A stretch of DNA of 64,000 bases from Bacteroidota bacterium (GCA_003045895.1 PZPC01000018.1:1-64000), one strand, 5' to 3'; positions 44,913-53,399 are shown, numbered from the stretch's first letter. Program-made: numbers and translations. Notes: generated from the letters alone by a model not told the origin.

Positions 44913-45491
44913 ATGAACGAGTATTCAATTTCTCCAGCTTCTTCCACCTCTCCTCGGGCGCGCGTCCAGACAGGGGTTCCACAGCAATTTGTGCTTGACC
45001 ATTTCAGCTACAACAGGTCAGAGCTATCCGGCAACCACAAGCGGGCGCTCGACAATCTGGCCAAGTTAATTGCTGACACCCACCAGACGGCTCAACCCGT
45101 TTTGGAAATTGTACTGGTAGGGCATGCGGATAAAGCCGGGTCGGTGACCTACAACCACTTATTAGGCCTTAAACGAGCTTGTTCAGCAGCCATTTACCTC
45201 TTGAACTTACTGCACCGCAAGTATCGCAGTCAGCTGAAATTCCCCGTTCCCGTAACCCTCAATTCAGAAGGAGAACTCACGCCAATTTCTAACGTGGACG
45301 CAAAAAATCGGCGGGTTGAAATTTGGCTGAAGGCCGAAGCGCCCCGACGCCAGCAAAGGCCTGTGCCTCCCCTGCCGCCCGTTTACCGCCCCCGCCGCAA
45401 ACGCCCCGGACGCCCTCATCCTTCCAGAAGACCAGGGGGGCCTATTAAGCGGGAAACTTTACTTGACGAAATTTTGAGCTACCAGGAATAG
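44913..45491 (+). CDS. OmpA-C-like domain protein without signal peptide
   Basis: 192 residues. Residues 28-140 resemble the OmpA C-terminal (peptidoglycan-binding) domain: FSYNRSEL, LEIVLVGHADKAGSVTYN, LKRACSAAIYLL and NRRVEIWL follow the usual order. Unlike true OmpA proteins there is no signal peptide, no beta-barrel and no lipobox. The tail (about 145-180) is Pro/Arg-rich and basic, and the last residues carry LLDEILSYQE, a motif shared with the start of protease 2. Last gene of the operon; it could target a complex to the cell wall if exported, or the domain may be used for another interaction. Confidence 0.75.
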   Translation: MNEYSISPASSTSPRARVQTGVPQQFVLDHFSYNRSELSGNHKRALDNLAKLIADTHQTAQPVLEIVLVGHADKAGSVTYNHLLGLKRACSAAIYLLNLLHRKYRSQLKFPVPVTLNSEGELTPISNVDAKNRRVEIWLKAEAPRRQQRPVPPLPPVYRPRRKRPGRPHPSRRPGGPIKRETLLDEILSYQE

Positions 45492-45579
45492 CCCGAAAAG
45501 CCAATGAAGCAGAAAATCTGCGCAGCCTATTTCTGTAGCCAAGCTAAAGCAAAAATTGGTTGCAATGGATAAGAAACCC

Positions 45580-46965
45580 TCATTTGCCACTGCGCCTGGT
45601 GGCCTGATGCAGTTGTACCGTCCGGTCGGAAACATCCAGGTATTTGGCTACGGCCTGGATGTTTCCACTGTTTTCTTCCAGCGCAATATCCAAAGCCGTT
45701 TCTGCTGTTATACGCTTGATCTCTTTTAAACTAATCCCATTAGCCAGCGCCAACCGAATGGCTTCTTGTAGGCCTTTTTCCTGCCAGACTGCTGGGTTTT
45801 CGAGCAACTCCCGATCAGCGAATGGCAGGCAACCCAACGTAACGACACCCGCTCCTGGGTAACGGCTGGAAATCCGGTGGATCAGTTGACGCAATTCCCG
45901 AATGTTGCCGGGGTAGGCATATAACGCAAGGAAATTGCGCAGCACATTGTCCAGTGTAGGTGCGTAATCGAGCCGGAGTACTTCCTGCAAAAAATATTCC
46001 GTTAATTCCGGAATGTCCTCCCGCCGATCGCGCAGTGCCGGAAGCGTACAAGTGCTGGTAGAGATGCGATAGTATAAATCTTGCCGAAACCTTCCCGCTG
46101 CTACTTCCTGTTTCAGATCCCGGTTAGTTGCGCAGATCAGGCGAAAATCAGTCTGAAGCCATTGGTTGCTCCCAACGCGTTTGTAGGCACCTTCCTGAAT
46201 AACGCGCAACAATTCGGCTTGTAGGGCCAAAGGTAATTCCCCGATTTCATCCAGAAACAAAGTTCCGCCATCTGCCAGTGAAAATACACCTTCCCGAATG
46301 GAAACAGCATCGGTGTAGGCTCCTTTTTCGTGGCCAAAAAATTCACTCCCGGAAAGGGAAGGCACTACTGTCGTACAATCCAACAGCATCAAATTCCCTT
46401 TTTCAGGCCTTTGATCCAAGTCGTGGATCAAGCGAGCGATTAACTCTTTACCGATACCGGTTTCGCCCAGTAGCAATACACTATTTTGTGAAAAACAAGC
46501 GGTATCAATCACTTGACGCAACAAGTCGATCCAGACTTTACTGCTACCGATTGCCGCTTTTTTAATCCGATCCGATTGGATTATATTTTCTACTGTTAAC
46601 CAACGTTCTACCCGCAGCACAATTAGTTCTGCAAGCCTTGGTTTGGGATCCTCAAATAAAATGTCTTCTACGCCGCAATTAAGCAATTCCCAGGACCTGT
46701 AAAATGGCAGCTTTTCACTACCCAAATACAACAATAAAATCCTTCTACCCGCTTGTGACTCCTCAATGACCAAATCCAAAATAAGCTGATGACATGATTT
46801 TTCATCGAAGGCCAACAACAAACTGGTGCTCTTTTGTCCAGACTCATAACACGTAACCCCACCTTGCTCCAGCACGTCGAGCAGCAGTGGAAATTTTTTG
46901 TTTTGCGCCAGACAAAAATTTCGAATCTCTAGCGTGCAAATGGTTTTTTGAGCGGTGTTCTTCAT
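45580..46965 (-). CDS. Sigma-54-dependent transcriptional activator (enhancer-binding protein)
   Basis: 461 residues. The N-terminal part (1-130) looks like a degenerate receiver-type domain with no clear phospho-acceptor Asp. The AAA+ sigma-54 interaction domain has Walker A GETGIGKE (167-174), a GAFTGA-loop variant GAYTDA (215-220), Walker B GGTLFLDE (233-240) and CATNRDLK (278-285). The C-terminal Fis-type helix-turn-helix is at about 425-455 (GNIQAVAKYLDVSDRTVQ). It should activate a -24/-12 promoter, and the only strong one found in the window drives the adjacent operon. It is convergent with that operon, with an 88-bp gap. A perfect TGGTGA-N6-TCACCA box lies about 470 bp upstream of its start. 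Confidence 0.92.
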   Translation of the reverse strand: MKNTAQKTICTLEIRNFCLAQNKKFPLLLDVLEQGGVTCYESGQKSTSLLLAFDEKSCHQLILDLVIEESQAGRRILLLYLGSEKLPFYRSWELLNCGVEDILFEDPKPRLAELIVLRVERWLTVENIIQSDRIKKAAIGSSKVWIDLLRQVIDTACFSQNSVLLLGETGIGKELIARLIHDLDQRPEKGNLMLLDCTTVVPSLSGSEFFGHEKGAYTDAVSIREGVFSLADGGTLFLDEIGELPLALQAELLRVIQEGAYKRVGSNQWLQTDFRLICATNRDLKQEVAAGRFRQDLYYRISTSTCTLPALRDRREDIPELTEYFLQEVLRLDYAPTLDNVLRNFLALYAYPGNIRELRQLIHRISSRYPGAGVVTLGCLPFADRELLENPAVWQEKGLQEAIRLALANGISLKEIKRITAETALDIALEENSGNIQAVAKYLDVSDRTVQLHQATRRSGK

Positions 46966-47612
46966 CGTCGGCTAACCTGTAAAAGAAGTTGAATGGTAGG
47001 ATTCCCTCCGTGGTACCTGTGAGCGTATATTATTCCTGGCAAAAGGGATCATCGTCATCAAAGCCGAGAGATGAATTGCTCCATTTTGTAGCATTCCGTT
47101 ACGCTAAAAGCGTCAAAACAGGTTCTAATTATCAGATTCCTGTAGACACTTTGATGGTACAGAATTTAGGCCAACAACAGAAAATGTAGTCATTTTTGAT
47201 CGCGAATGACAGTCCCCCCTTTGTGTGTGTGTGTGTATGTATGGGACGGCATCTTTAGTCGGCTAAGAGCCTGTTTTAACCAGAGCAGTTACCGCCCAAC
47301 TAATTCCTCATTAAGTATATTAATAAAACATATAGCCAAACAGCCAACTATCCCTTTAAATATCAAAAGAGATAATTTGTAAATTTAATTTTCAAAATAA
47401 TACAAATTAAATTAACGGTTTTCAACTTAAAGAATTGGTGATTTTTATCACCATTGTAATACTAAAAGCAGAACTGATCTAGCATAATCCAGCTGCTGTT
47501 CAGCCCGGGAAATTGACCAAAACCCTGCACCAGGACCAGCCCCATCCACCAACCTCCAATACCGACAATTCACTTTAAATGACTACCTTTATGGCAACCA
47601 AAAGCAAAGACC
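46966..47612. other. Intergenic region upstream of the activator gene
   Basis: 647 bp with no convincing gene. It contains a TG dinucleotide run at about 47222-47234, a strongly AT-rich part (47330-47470) and the palindromic box at 47436-47453. A 66-codon plus frame (46989-47189) starts at a non-ATG codon, has no homologous look and is not called. The region separates the sigma-54 system from the 52-aa gene at 47613. Confidence 0.5.
47436..47453. promoter_or_regulatory. Palindromic operator candidate TGGTGA-N6-TCACCA
   Basis: TGGTGA (47436-47441) and TCACCA (47448-47453) form a perfect 6+6 palindrome with a TTTTTA spacer. Related half-sites occur upstream of the sigma-54 promoter (37549-37610). 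Binding of the activator at both places is inferred. Confidence 0.55.
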
Positions 47613-47771
47613 ATGAGTCAAGATCGCGGAAGTAAAAACATCAAAAAGAAGAAAGCCGAAAAAGTGCCCGGCACCGGTAAGAAACAGTCGTCCTACAAAT
47701 CGGAAGGCAAGAACGGTGAGCAGGCCATTGTGGTCAAAACGGACCCAAAGGTCACGGGTGGCAAGTCGTAG
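47613..47771 (+). CDS. Small Lys-rich protein (52 aa), unknown function
   Basis: 52 residues from ATG 47613 to TAG 47769-47771. It is very rich in Lys and Gly (KNIKKKKAEKVPGTGKK, then VKTDPKVTGGKS), lacks hydrophobic segments and should be basic and disordered. Support for a real gene: an ATG start, a protein-like composition, and a strong terminator 48 bp after the stop. TACCTTTA at about 47584-47591, one base off TAnnTTTG, may be its -7 element. I do not recognise the family; a nucleic-acid-associated role is possible from the composition only. Confidence 0.65.
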   Translation: MSQDRGSKNIKKKKAEKVPGTGKKQSSYKSEGKNGEQAIVVKTDPKVTGGKS

Positions 47772-47818
47772 CACGATTCAGGCGCTGCCAATTTTTTATG
47801 TTAGGCCCATAAATAGCC

Positions 47819-47868
47819 AGGGCGTTGTCGTTTAGGTGAATTCCTGAAAACGACAACGCCCTTTTTTT
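47819..47868 (+). terminator. Rho-independent terminator of the 52-aa gene
   Basis: A perfect 15-bp stem (47819-47833 with 47848-47862, AGGGCGTTGTCGTTT) with a 14-nt loop is followed by seven T residues (47862-47868). The minus strand lacks a T-run, so it serves plus-strand transcripts. Confidence 0.85.
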
Positions 47869-47902
47869 ATGTCAATTTAGACCCCCAGGCCGTAGCGCCA
47901 GG

Positions 47903-49513
47903 CTACTCATCGCCCGCCAGGAAGCGGGGTGCCCGGCGGAATTTGGTCGCGTTTTCGTAGCCGTAGGCTATTTCCAGCAGCAGGGGTTCGCTCCAGGCCC
48001 GGCCAAAGAAAGAGATGCCCACGGGCAACTCGTCTACGTAACCCATCGGGACGGTAATATTGGGATAGCCGGCGTGAGCCGCAAACGAAGAGCTACCGAG
48101 TTGGTAGCTGTCACCGTTAACCAAGTCGGTGAGCCAGGCCGGGCCACCGGTAGGTGCAATGATAGCGTCCAGGCGGTTGGCGTTCATCACTTTGTCAATC
48201 CCTTCGGCCCGACTCCCCTGTAGCATCTTGGCCAGCGCCTCCTGGTATTCCGGGGTCGTCAGGTCTCCCTTCTCCTGGGCCATCTTCAGGTACTGCTGGT
48301 TGAAATACTGCAACTCGAGGGTATCCTGCTCGTTGAAAGCGATCAGCTCGGCGAGGCTCTTGATCGGCGCATCGGGGCCCAGCGACTGGAAGTATTTATT
48401 CAGTCCGTCCTTGTATTCGTACAACATGACGTTGAAGGAATAGCCGCCGACCTGCCCCTCTTCAATTTTATCCAGCTCCACGATTGTTGCGCCCTGGCTT
48501 TTCAGCAGGGCAACGGCCTGCCGCATGAGGGTGTCGACCTTATAGTGGGTACCAAAGGGCGCCGTGTACAAGCCAATGCGCTTGCCGCGCAGGCCATCGG
48601 CTTTGAGAAATTGGGTGTAATCCGTGTAAAAATGTCCGAGGCTGGCCAGCGTCTTCGTGTCGGCCGAATCGACTCCTACCAAACCACCCAGACCGATGGC
48701 GGCGTCCCTAACGGTGCGGGCCATGGGGCCAGGGGTGTCCTGGGTGAAGGAGATGGGAATGACGCCCGAGCGACTGACCAGGCCCACGGTGGGTTTGATG
48801 CCTACGATGCCGTTGCTGTGCGACGGGCAAACAATGGAGCCGTTGGTCTCCGTACCGATGGCGAGCACCGTCAGGTTAGCGGCCACCGCCGCCGCCGAAC
48901 CAGAGCTGGAACCACAGGGATTCCGGCTCAGCACGTAGGGGTTGTGGGTTTGGCCCCCTACCCCACTCCAGCCACTGGTCGACAACTCGCCCCGGAAGTT
49001 GGCCCATTCACTGAGGTTGGCCTTCCCGAGGATGATGGCGCCAGCAGCCCGCAATTTTTCGGCCAGGTAGCTGTCTTGTAGCGGGTGGGAGTTCAGCAGG
49101 GCCCGCGATCCGGCCGTGGTGGCCATCTGGTCGTGGGTCTCGATGTTGTCTTTGAGTACCACGGGGATGCCGTGCAAGGGGCCCCGAACGTTGCCGGCAG
49201 CCCGCTCCTGATCCAGCGCAGCGGCAATCTGCAGCGCCTCGGGATTGACCTGGATGATGGCATTCAGCATGGGCCCACTGTCATCAATTGTCGCAATGCG
49301 GTCCAGGTAAGCCTGCACCAGTTCCACGCTGGTGTACGTGCCGGCGGCGTAGTCCTTTTGAATTTGGGTAATGTCTGTTTCTTCCAGGTCGATGCTGCCG
49401 GAGGTGGCAGCCACAAGAGGTGGCGGCGTAGCAGTGGGCTGGCAAGCCGTTGCGAACAACAAGGCCAGGCTGGTGCATAAATTGAATAAAAGCGGAAAGT
49501 TTACTTGGCTCAT
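47903..49513 (-). CDS. Amidase (amidase signature family), probable lipoprotein
   Basis: 536 residues. A lipoprotein signal ends in LLFATACQP. The Ser-cisSer-Lys triad of amidase-signature enzymes is present: Lys in GIPVVLKDNIET (near 118), the Gly/Ser-rich loop CGSSSGSAAAVAANL (near 195) and the nucleophile in GTETNGSIVCPSHSNG. GIKPTVGLVSRSGVIPIS is also typical. It hydrolyses a carboxamide in the periplasm or outer membrane. Similarity to GatA is a family feature, but the signal sequence argues against tRNA amidation. Transcribed alone, followed upstream by the SOUL gene in the same direction. Confidence 0.9.
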   Translation of the reverse strand: MSQVNFPLLFNLCTSLALLFATACQPTATPPPLVAATSGSIDLEETDITQIQKDYAAGTYTSVELVQAYLDRIATIDDSGPMLNAIIQVNPEALQIAAALDQERAAGNVRGPLHGIPVVLKDNIETHDQMATTAGSRALLNSHPLQDSYLAEKLRAAGAIILGKANLSEWANFRGELSTSGWSGVGGQTHNPYVLSRNPCGSSSGSAAAVAANLTVLAIGTETNGSIVCPSHSNGIVGIKPTVGLVSRSGVIPISFTQDTPGPMARTVRDAAIGLGGLVGVDSADTKTLASLGHFYTDYTQFLKADGLRGKRIGLYTAPFGTHYKVDTLMRQAVALLKSQGATIVELDKIEEGQVGGYSFNVMLYEYKDGLNKYFQSLGPDAPIKSLAELIAFNEQDTLELQYFNQQYLKMAQEKGDLTTPEYQEALAKMLQGSRAEGIDKVMNANRLDAIIAPTGGPAWLTDLVNGDSYQLGSSSFAAHAGYPNITVPMGYVDELPVGISFFGRAWSEPLLLEIAYGYENATKFRRAPRFLAGDE

Positions 49514-49584
49514 TTTAATCTGTTTTTAGTGGTATGGTTATGCAAGATCAAAATAAGCGGATATTGCTGATTTACGGGCATTTT

Positions 49585-50181
49585 TTAGGCTTTAAGTGCT
49601 ACCTGCACGATGATTTCATTCCTGCGGCCAAACAACTGGTAGGGCGGATTGTAGGCCAGCAAGCGAAAGTTGCCGGTGTAAGGAATGCCCCTGGCCTGGA
49701 GCAGTTGCCGCAGTTTTTCGGTCTGTGCCGCCACCTTCGCATCGGTAGCAAAACCGCCGAAAGTCAGGGCGGCCACGTATTCCGCCGGTGCGGTCTCAAT
49801 TTTCACGTCGGCATCGTTGGGACGGGGCAGGTTGTCCGGATCAAAAGCGGCTGGCATCACGAAAGCCATCGACGCCGTCGTATCGGTAATGGCCATGTGT
49901 ACCGGCGCCGTCATCGCAATCTTTTGCTGGTCGGCATTGCCGCCAAAAATATAGCCCGCCAGTTTGCGGAATCCGGAAGAACCGAGGGTCTTGTAGGAGG
50001 TCGCGGCGGAAGTAATCACGGCCAGCGTAGCCGCCGGATAGTGGCGGATTTCGAACCCTTCTTCGGTACGCACCACCTCGTAGGGCTGCGTTTCGGTTTG
50101 GTTGGTAGCCATGCTCAGGTAAATTTGAAAGATGAGAAAAACCCCGGCGAGGATGGCCAGGACAATAAGGGCAGTTTTCAT
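49585..50181 (-). CDS. SOUL family heme-binding protein
   Basis: 198 residues with one N-terminal membrane anchor (about 4-24, LIVLAILAGVFLIFQIYLSM). The SOUL/HBP fold is marked by YEVVRTEEGFEIRHYPAATLA (here cut), GFRKLAGYIFGGNADQQKIAMTAPV and the C-terminal NEIIVQVAL strand. The family binds heme or other tetrapyrroles; the exact ligand and role in bacteria are not settled. It lies 71 bp upstream of the amidase gene in the same direction. Confidence 0.88.
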   Translation of the reverse strand: MKTALIVLAILAGVFLIFQIYLSMATNQTETQPYEVVRTEEGFEIRHYPAATLAVITSAATSYKTLGSSGFRKLAGYIFGGNADQQKIAMTAPVHMAITDTTASMAFVMPAAFDPDNLPRPNDADVKIETAPAEYVAALTFGGFATDAKVAAQTEKLRQLLQARGIPYTGNFRLLAYNPPYQLFGRRNEIIVQVALKA

Positions 50182-50303
50182 GACGAAGCTTTTATAAAAA
50201 AAACAAAAAAACTACCCTGATGTTCTCACGCTTAGCCGGCTACGGTAAAAATTGGACGGAAGTGGGCTGTTTCCGCTTTCGTAGAAAAACGGAATAACAA
50301 GAT

Positions 50304-50347
50304 AAAATAAAAAATGCCCAGGGGTACTTTCGGGTACCCCTGGGCAT
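50304..50347 (-). terminator. Terminator of the T9SS cargo gene at 50390
   Basis: A perfect 14-bp stem ATGCCCAGGGGTAC (50314-50327 with 50334-50347) with a 6-nt loop is flanked on its minus-strand 3' side by a T-run (A-run on plus, 50309-50314). It is about 40 bp after the stop codon. Confidence 0.85.
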
Positions 50348-50389
50348 ATCACCAGGCGCTAATTCAGTTTCCTGAATAAGGGATGGCTG

Positions 50390-51181
50390 TTAGTTTTTCA
50401 CAAACTTGCTCACGACAACCTGACCATTGATACTGGCTTTGGTAAGGTACATGCCTCGTGGCCACAGCGACACATCCACGGTGGCGCCGTATCCAGGGCG
50501 TGCCTGGTTCCACAGCAAAGCACCGGCAGCGCTGTAGATAGCTAAAGATTCCAAAGGTTGATCCGCCTGCAGGGTGAGTTCTTCCTTGACCGGGTTAGGG
50601 AACATTTTGAGCGCCGAAGGAGCTACTTCCGCTACGCTACTGACAACACCCCCAAAGATGTTGTCAAAATAAATGATCCGATCCGCGGCCCGGGAGGTGA
50701 AGTCGGGAAAGACCACGATCTGGTCGTATACATTCCCCAGATGCGCCGAGAAGTCGAACGTCAGTTCTTCCCATTGGTTGACCATCGTATTGGCTACTTT
50801 AATTTCACCCAACGACCAGTTGTCCGCGCGTACCAGTTTGATTCCTACGTCACTGATGACGGATTTCCACACCATGATCTTGATGATCTTGTTGTTGTCA
50901 TTGATAGTAAACATACCAATGTCAGCGCCGTGCATGGTTTCGCAACCGGCGTACGGCTGCCCCCCCTGGAGGGCTGTAAATTTAGCCACCGTCGCCGAGG
51001 TGTTGATCCCGGTAGGGTCGGGATTCGCAATAATCTCCACTGCAGGGTTCGTTGCATTTTCGAAGACCGTCCAGGTCCAGGTTGCACCGAAGCCTCCGGG
51101 CTCAAAATCTACTGGAACATTTTGGCCCGTAGCGAAGAGCGTGAGCAAGGCAGAAAAGGAAAAGAGTAATGATTTTTTCAT
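50390..51181 (-). CDS. Small secreted protein with beta-sandwich domain and type A T9SS signal
   Basis: 263 residues. The signal peptide is about 1-19 (MKKSLLFSFSALLTLFATG). Residues 22-175 form one domain: VDFEPGGFGATWTWTVFEN, then IIKIMVWKSVISDVGIKL, NQWEELTFDFSAH and IIYFDNIFGG. This plan is like the carbohydrate-binding-type jelly rolls that often accompany T9SS glycoside hydrolases (family recognised by pattern only). From about 190, LKMFPNPVKEELTLQ...RGMYLTKA...SKFVKN is a type A T9SS C-terminal signal. It is expected on the surface or secreted, possibly glycan-binding. Confidence 0.88.
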   Translation of the reverse strand: MKKSLLFSFSALLTLFATGQNVPVDFEPGGFGATWTWTVFENATNPAVEIIANPDPTGINTSATVAKFTALQGGQPYAGCETMHGADIGMFTINDNNKIIKIMVWKSVISDVGIKLVRADNWSLGEIKVANTMVNQWEELTFDFSAHLGNVYDQIVVFPDFTSRAADRIIYFDNIFGGVVSSVAEVAPSALKMFPNPVKEELTLQADQPLESLAIYSAAGALLWNQARPGYGATVDVSLWPRGMYLTKASINGQVVVSKFVKN

Positions 51182-51366
51182 AAAAGTCTATTTTTTTGAA
51201 AAATACAACATTTTTAGCGTATAAAAATTGAAAAAGCTAACCCTTTGTCTTTTTGCTGGCTTATTCTACGAAACCTAAGCATTTCTTGTTGCGTAGTCGC
51301 ACGAAAAAATCCCAGCCAATAATTCAGTAAAAACAACGTTTTACCACACGTACAATCCTTCCTCCT

Positions 51367-52065
51367 ATGCTCCGATTTTTCCTTGGTTCAATTTTTGTCT
51401 TTGGTTTGTTTATTGCCCAGGCGCAGGTAGGCCTTTCCGGTCACTATCTCAGTGGCCAGGCAGAGCAGTGGCAGTATACCGCTGGTAGCAGTAGTCAGGC
51501 ATCCATCGACCTGCCGGGAACCGGCTGGCGAGCAGGTATCGACTACTGGTTCCGACTCAAGAATGCCCGCATCGAGTTCCTGCCTACCCTTGCCTACAGC
51601 CGCCAGGAGCAAACCATTACGCCAGACCGCTTAGCGCTGGACACGCGCACGCAGGGTTACCATTTCTTTTTCACGACCCACATCTACTTTCTGGACCTCG
51701 CCGGCGACTGCGATTGCCCCACCTGGTCCAAAGAAGGGCCAACGCTTCAGAAGGGCATTTTCCTCCAAATTTCTCCCGGGGTAAGCTACTTCGATTATGC
51801 CATCACCGACCGTGCCACCGATACGAAAACCACTTTTACGGCCAATGACACCGCCTTCAGTCTGGGTCTGGGCCTGGGCTTTGACCTCGGCCTTTCCGAT
51901 TTCCTGACCCTTACGCCCCAGCTCGGGATACGCTATTATCCGACGGCAAAATGGGCCAGCCTGAGCGGCGAACCCGGCCTAACTTTCCCTCTGGGTGTGG
52001 AGGCGAAAAGTCAACTCCTGCAGTACAACCTGGGTCTCCGGCTTGGCTTTCGAATTGACCGCTAA
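51367..52065 (+). CDS. Outer membrane beta-barrel protein
   Basis: 232 residues. A signal peptide ends near FGLFIAQAQ (residues 1-21). The rest alternates hydrophobic and polar residues with many aromatic strand ends (YSRQEQTI, YHFFFTTHIYFLDLAG), and the C-terminal strand YNLGLRLGFRI ends with the membrane-facing pattern of barrels. A CDCPTW segment with two Cys is in a loop. The number of strands (about 8) suggests a small OmpW/OprF-like porin or receptor. Divergent from the T9SS cargo gene. DUF4407 follows. Confidence 0.78.
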   Translation: MLRFFLGSIFVFGLFIAQAQVGLSGHYLSGQAEQWQYTAGSSSQASIDLPGTGWRAGIDYWFRLKNARIEFLPTLAYSRQEQTITPDRLALDTRTQGYHFFFTTHIYFLDLAGDCDCPTWSKEGPTLQKGIFLQISPGVSYFDYAITDRATDTKTTFTANDTAFSLGLGLGFDLGLSDFLTLTPQLGIRYYPTAKWASLSGEPGLTFPLGVEAKSQLLQYNLGLRLGFRIDR

Positions 52066-52183
52066 AGGTTTGGACTCTTTTTGCAACTATTCGTCTCTTT
52101 TTTTCGCACATTGATCTTTTTTTTGTTGTTTACCAGGGAAAAAATTACGCTATTTGTCCTGGTTTTCAAATATCCGACAAGTT

Positions 52184-53293
52184 ATGAGTAGCATGAAGCG
52201 TTTTTTTCTTTTTTGTTCCGGAATCGATCAAAGCATTCTCCAGCAGTGCCCTACCGATGACAACAAGTACCTCGGTATTGGCGGGACAATCTTCTTCACG
52301 GGCGTGCTGGCTTTCTTTTCTTCGGCCTATGCCTTGTACACCGTCTTCGACAACTGGGTAGCCGCCGCTACTTTTGGTCTCGTCTGGGGACTGATGATCT
52401 TCAACCTCGACCGTTACATTGTATCCAGCATGAAAAGCAAGGGCGGCTTTTTTGGCAACTTCTTTATGGCCCTGCCCCGCATTGTGCTGGCCGTGATGCT
52501 GGCGCTCGTCATTTCCAAGCCCCTGGAGCTCAAGATCTTTGAAAAAGAAATCAACGCCGAAGTGCTCGTCATGGAGCAAGAAAAGTTCAAGGAGCAGGAA
52601 GACCTGATCAAGGAGCGCTACGCCGTTCAACTCGCCAGCTACCAACAGACCCTGGAGCAGTTGCAAACCGAAATCACCCAAAGAACGGCTACCCGCGATG
52701 GCAATGCCCGGGCTGCTCTACAGGAAGCCGATGGCAGCGGCGGATCCAATATCCGCAACATGGGTCCCATCTACCGGGCCAAGCAAGCGGCTGCCGACCA
52801 GGCCCAACTGGAACTGGACGCCACCCTGGCCCGCAACCTGCCCCTCATCACCGAAACCAGCCAAACTATTAAAGCACTCGACGAACAGGTCAAAACCGAC
52901 ATTACCACCATGGGGCGGACTGCTTTTGGTGGACTGGCAGCGCGCGCCGAAGCCTTGTCTCGCTTAGCTGTCGGTAGCAAAGCCATCAAATGGGCCAGCT
53001 TGTTCGTCATGCTCCTCTTCGTCATGGTCGAAACCTCACCCATCCTGGTGAAGCTCATCTCGCCGCGCAGCCCCTACGATCACCTGCTGGCCGAACTGGA
53101 GCAACAGTTTGAACTGACGGCCAAAGAAAAAATGGACCTCCGCAGCCACGAAGTTCTCAGCCGCCTGCGCGAACACACCGAAGTAGGGTTGCATCAGACC
53201 AGAGCCGACATCAAAATCAAGAAGGCCGAAATCGATGCCGACCTCCAGCGTCGCCTCGATGCCCTGCGCAAAAGTGGGTATTTGGTGGAGTAA
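52184..53293 (+). CDS. DUF4407 domain-containing membrane protein
   Basis: 369 residues from the ATG at 52184 (MSSMKRFFLF); a TTG further up (52154) is less likely. Four transmembrane segments: GIGGTIFFTGVLAFFSSAYA, WVAAATFGLVWGLMIFNL, IVLAVMLALVI and ASLFVMLLFVMVE. Between the third and fourth is a long coiled coil (about 125-225: EQEKFKEQEDLIKERY, LEQLQTEI). The end (EKMDLRSHEVLSRLREH and onward) is again helical. The family is widespread in Bacteroidota, cyanobacteria and actinobacteria; function unknown. Confidence 0.88.
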   Translation: MSSMKRFFLFCSGIDQSILQQCPTDDNKYLGIGGTIFFTGVLAFFSSAYALYTVFDNWVAAATFGLVWGLMIFNLDRYIVSSMKSKGGFFGNFFMALPRIVLAVMLALVISKPLELKIFEKEINAEVLVMEQEKFKEQEDLIKERYAVQLASYQQTLEQLQTEITQRTATRDGNARAALQEADGSGGSNIRNMGPIYRAKQAAADQAQLELDATLARNLPLITETSQTIKALDEQVKTDITTMGRTAFGGLAARAEALSRLAVGSKAIKWASLFVMLLFVMVETSPILVKLISPRSPYDHLLAELEQQFELTAKEKMDLRSHEVLSRLREHTEVGLHQTRADIKIKKAEIDADLQRRLDALRKSGYLVE

Positions 53294-53311
53294 TCAATAG
53301 ACTTGTTTGCT

Positions 53312-53365
53312 GACTAAAAAAGGGGACTGATTACGTTAAACCGTAATCAGTCCCCTTTTTTAGTC
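53312..53365. terminator. Bidirectional terminator, perfect 24-bp stem
   Basis: 53312-53335 and 53342-53365 are perfectly complementary over 24 bp with a 6-nt loop. The stem contains AAAAAAGGGGACTGATTACG on one side and the matching T-run on the other, so it ends transcripts of both the DUF4407 gene (plus) and the metallopeptidase gene (minus). Confidence 0.88.
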
Positions 53366-53399
53366 GATCCCGATCGACTCCGTCGACCAGCGAATGAAC

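Noticed and set aside
46989-47189. 66-codon plus frame upstream of the activator gene
   Set aside because: Non-ATG start, no domain, in a region that otherwise looks regulatory.
47222-47234. TG dinucleotide run as a phase-variable switch
   Set aside because: Only about six units, and not within a promoter or coding start that I can identify.
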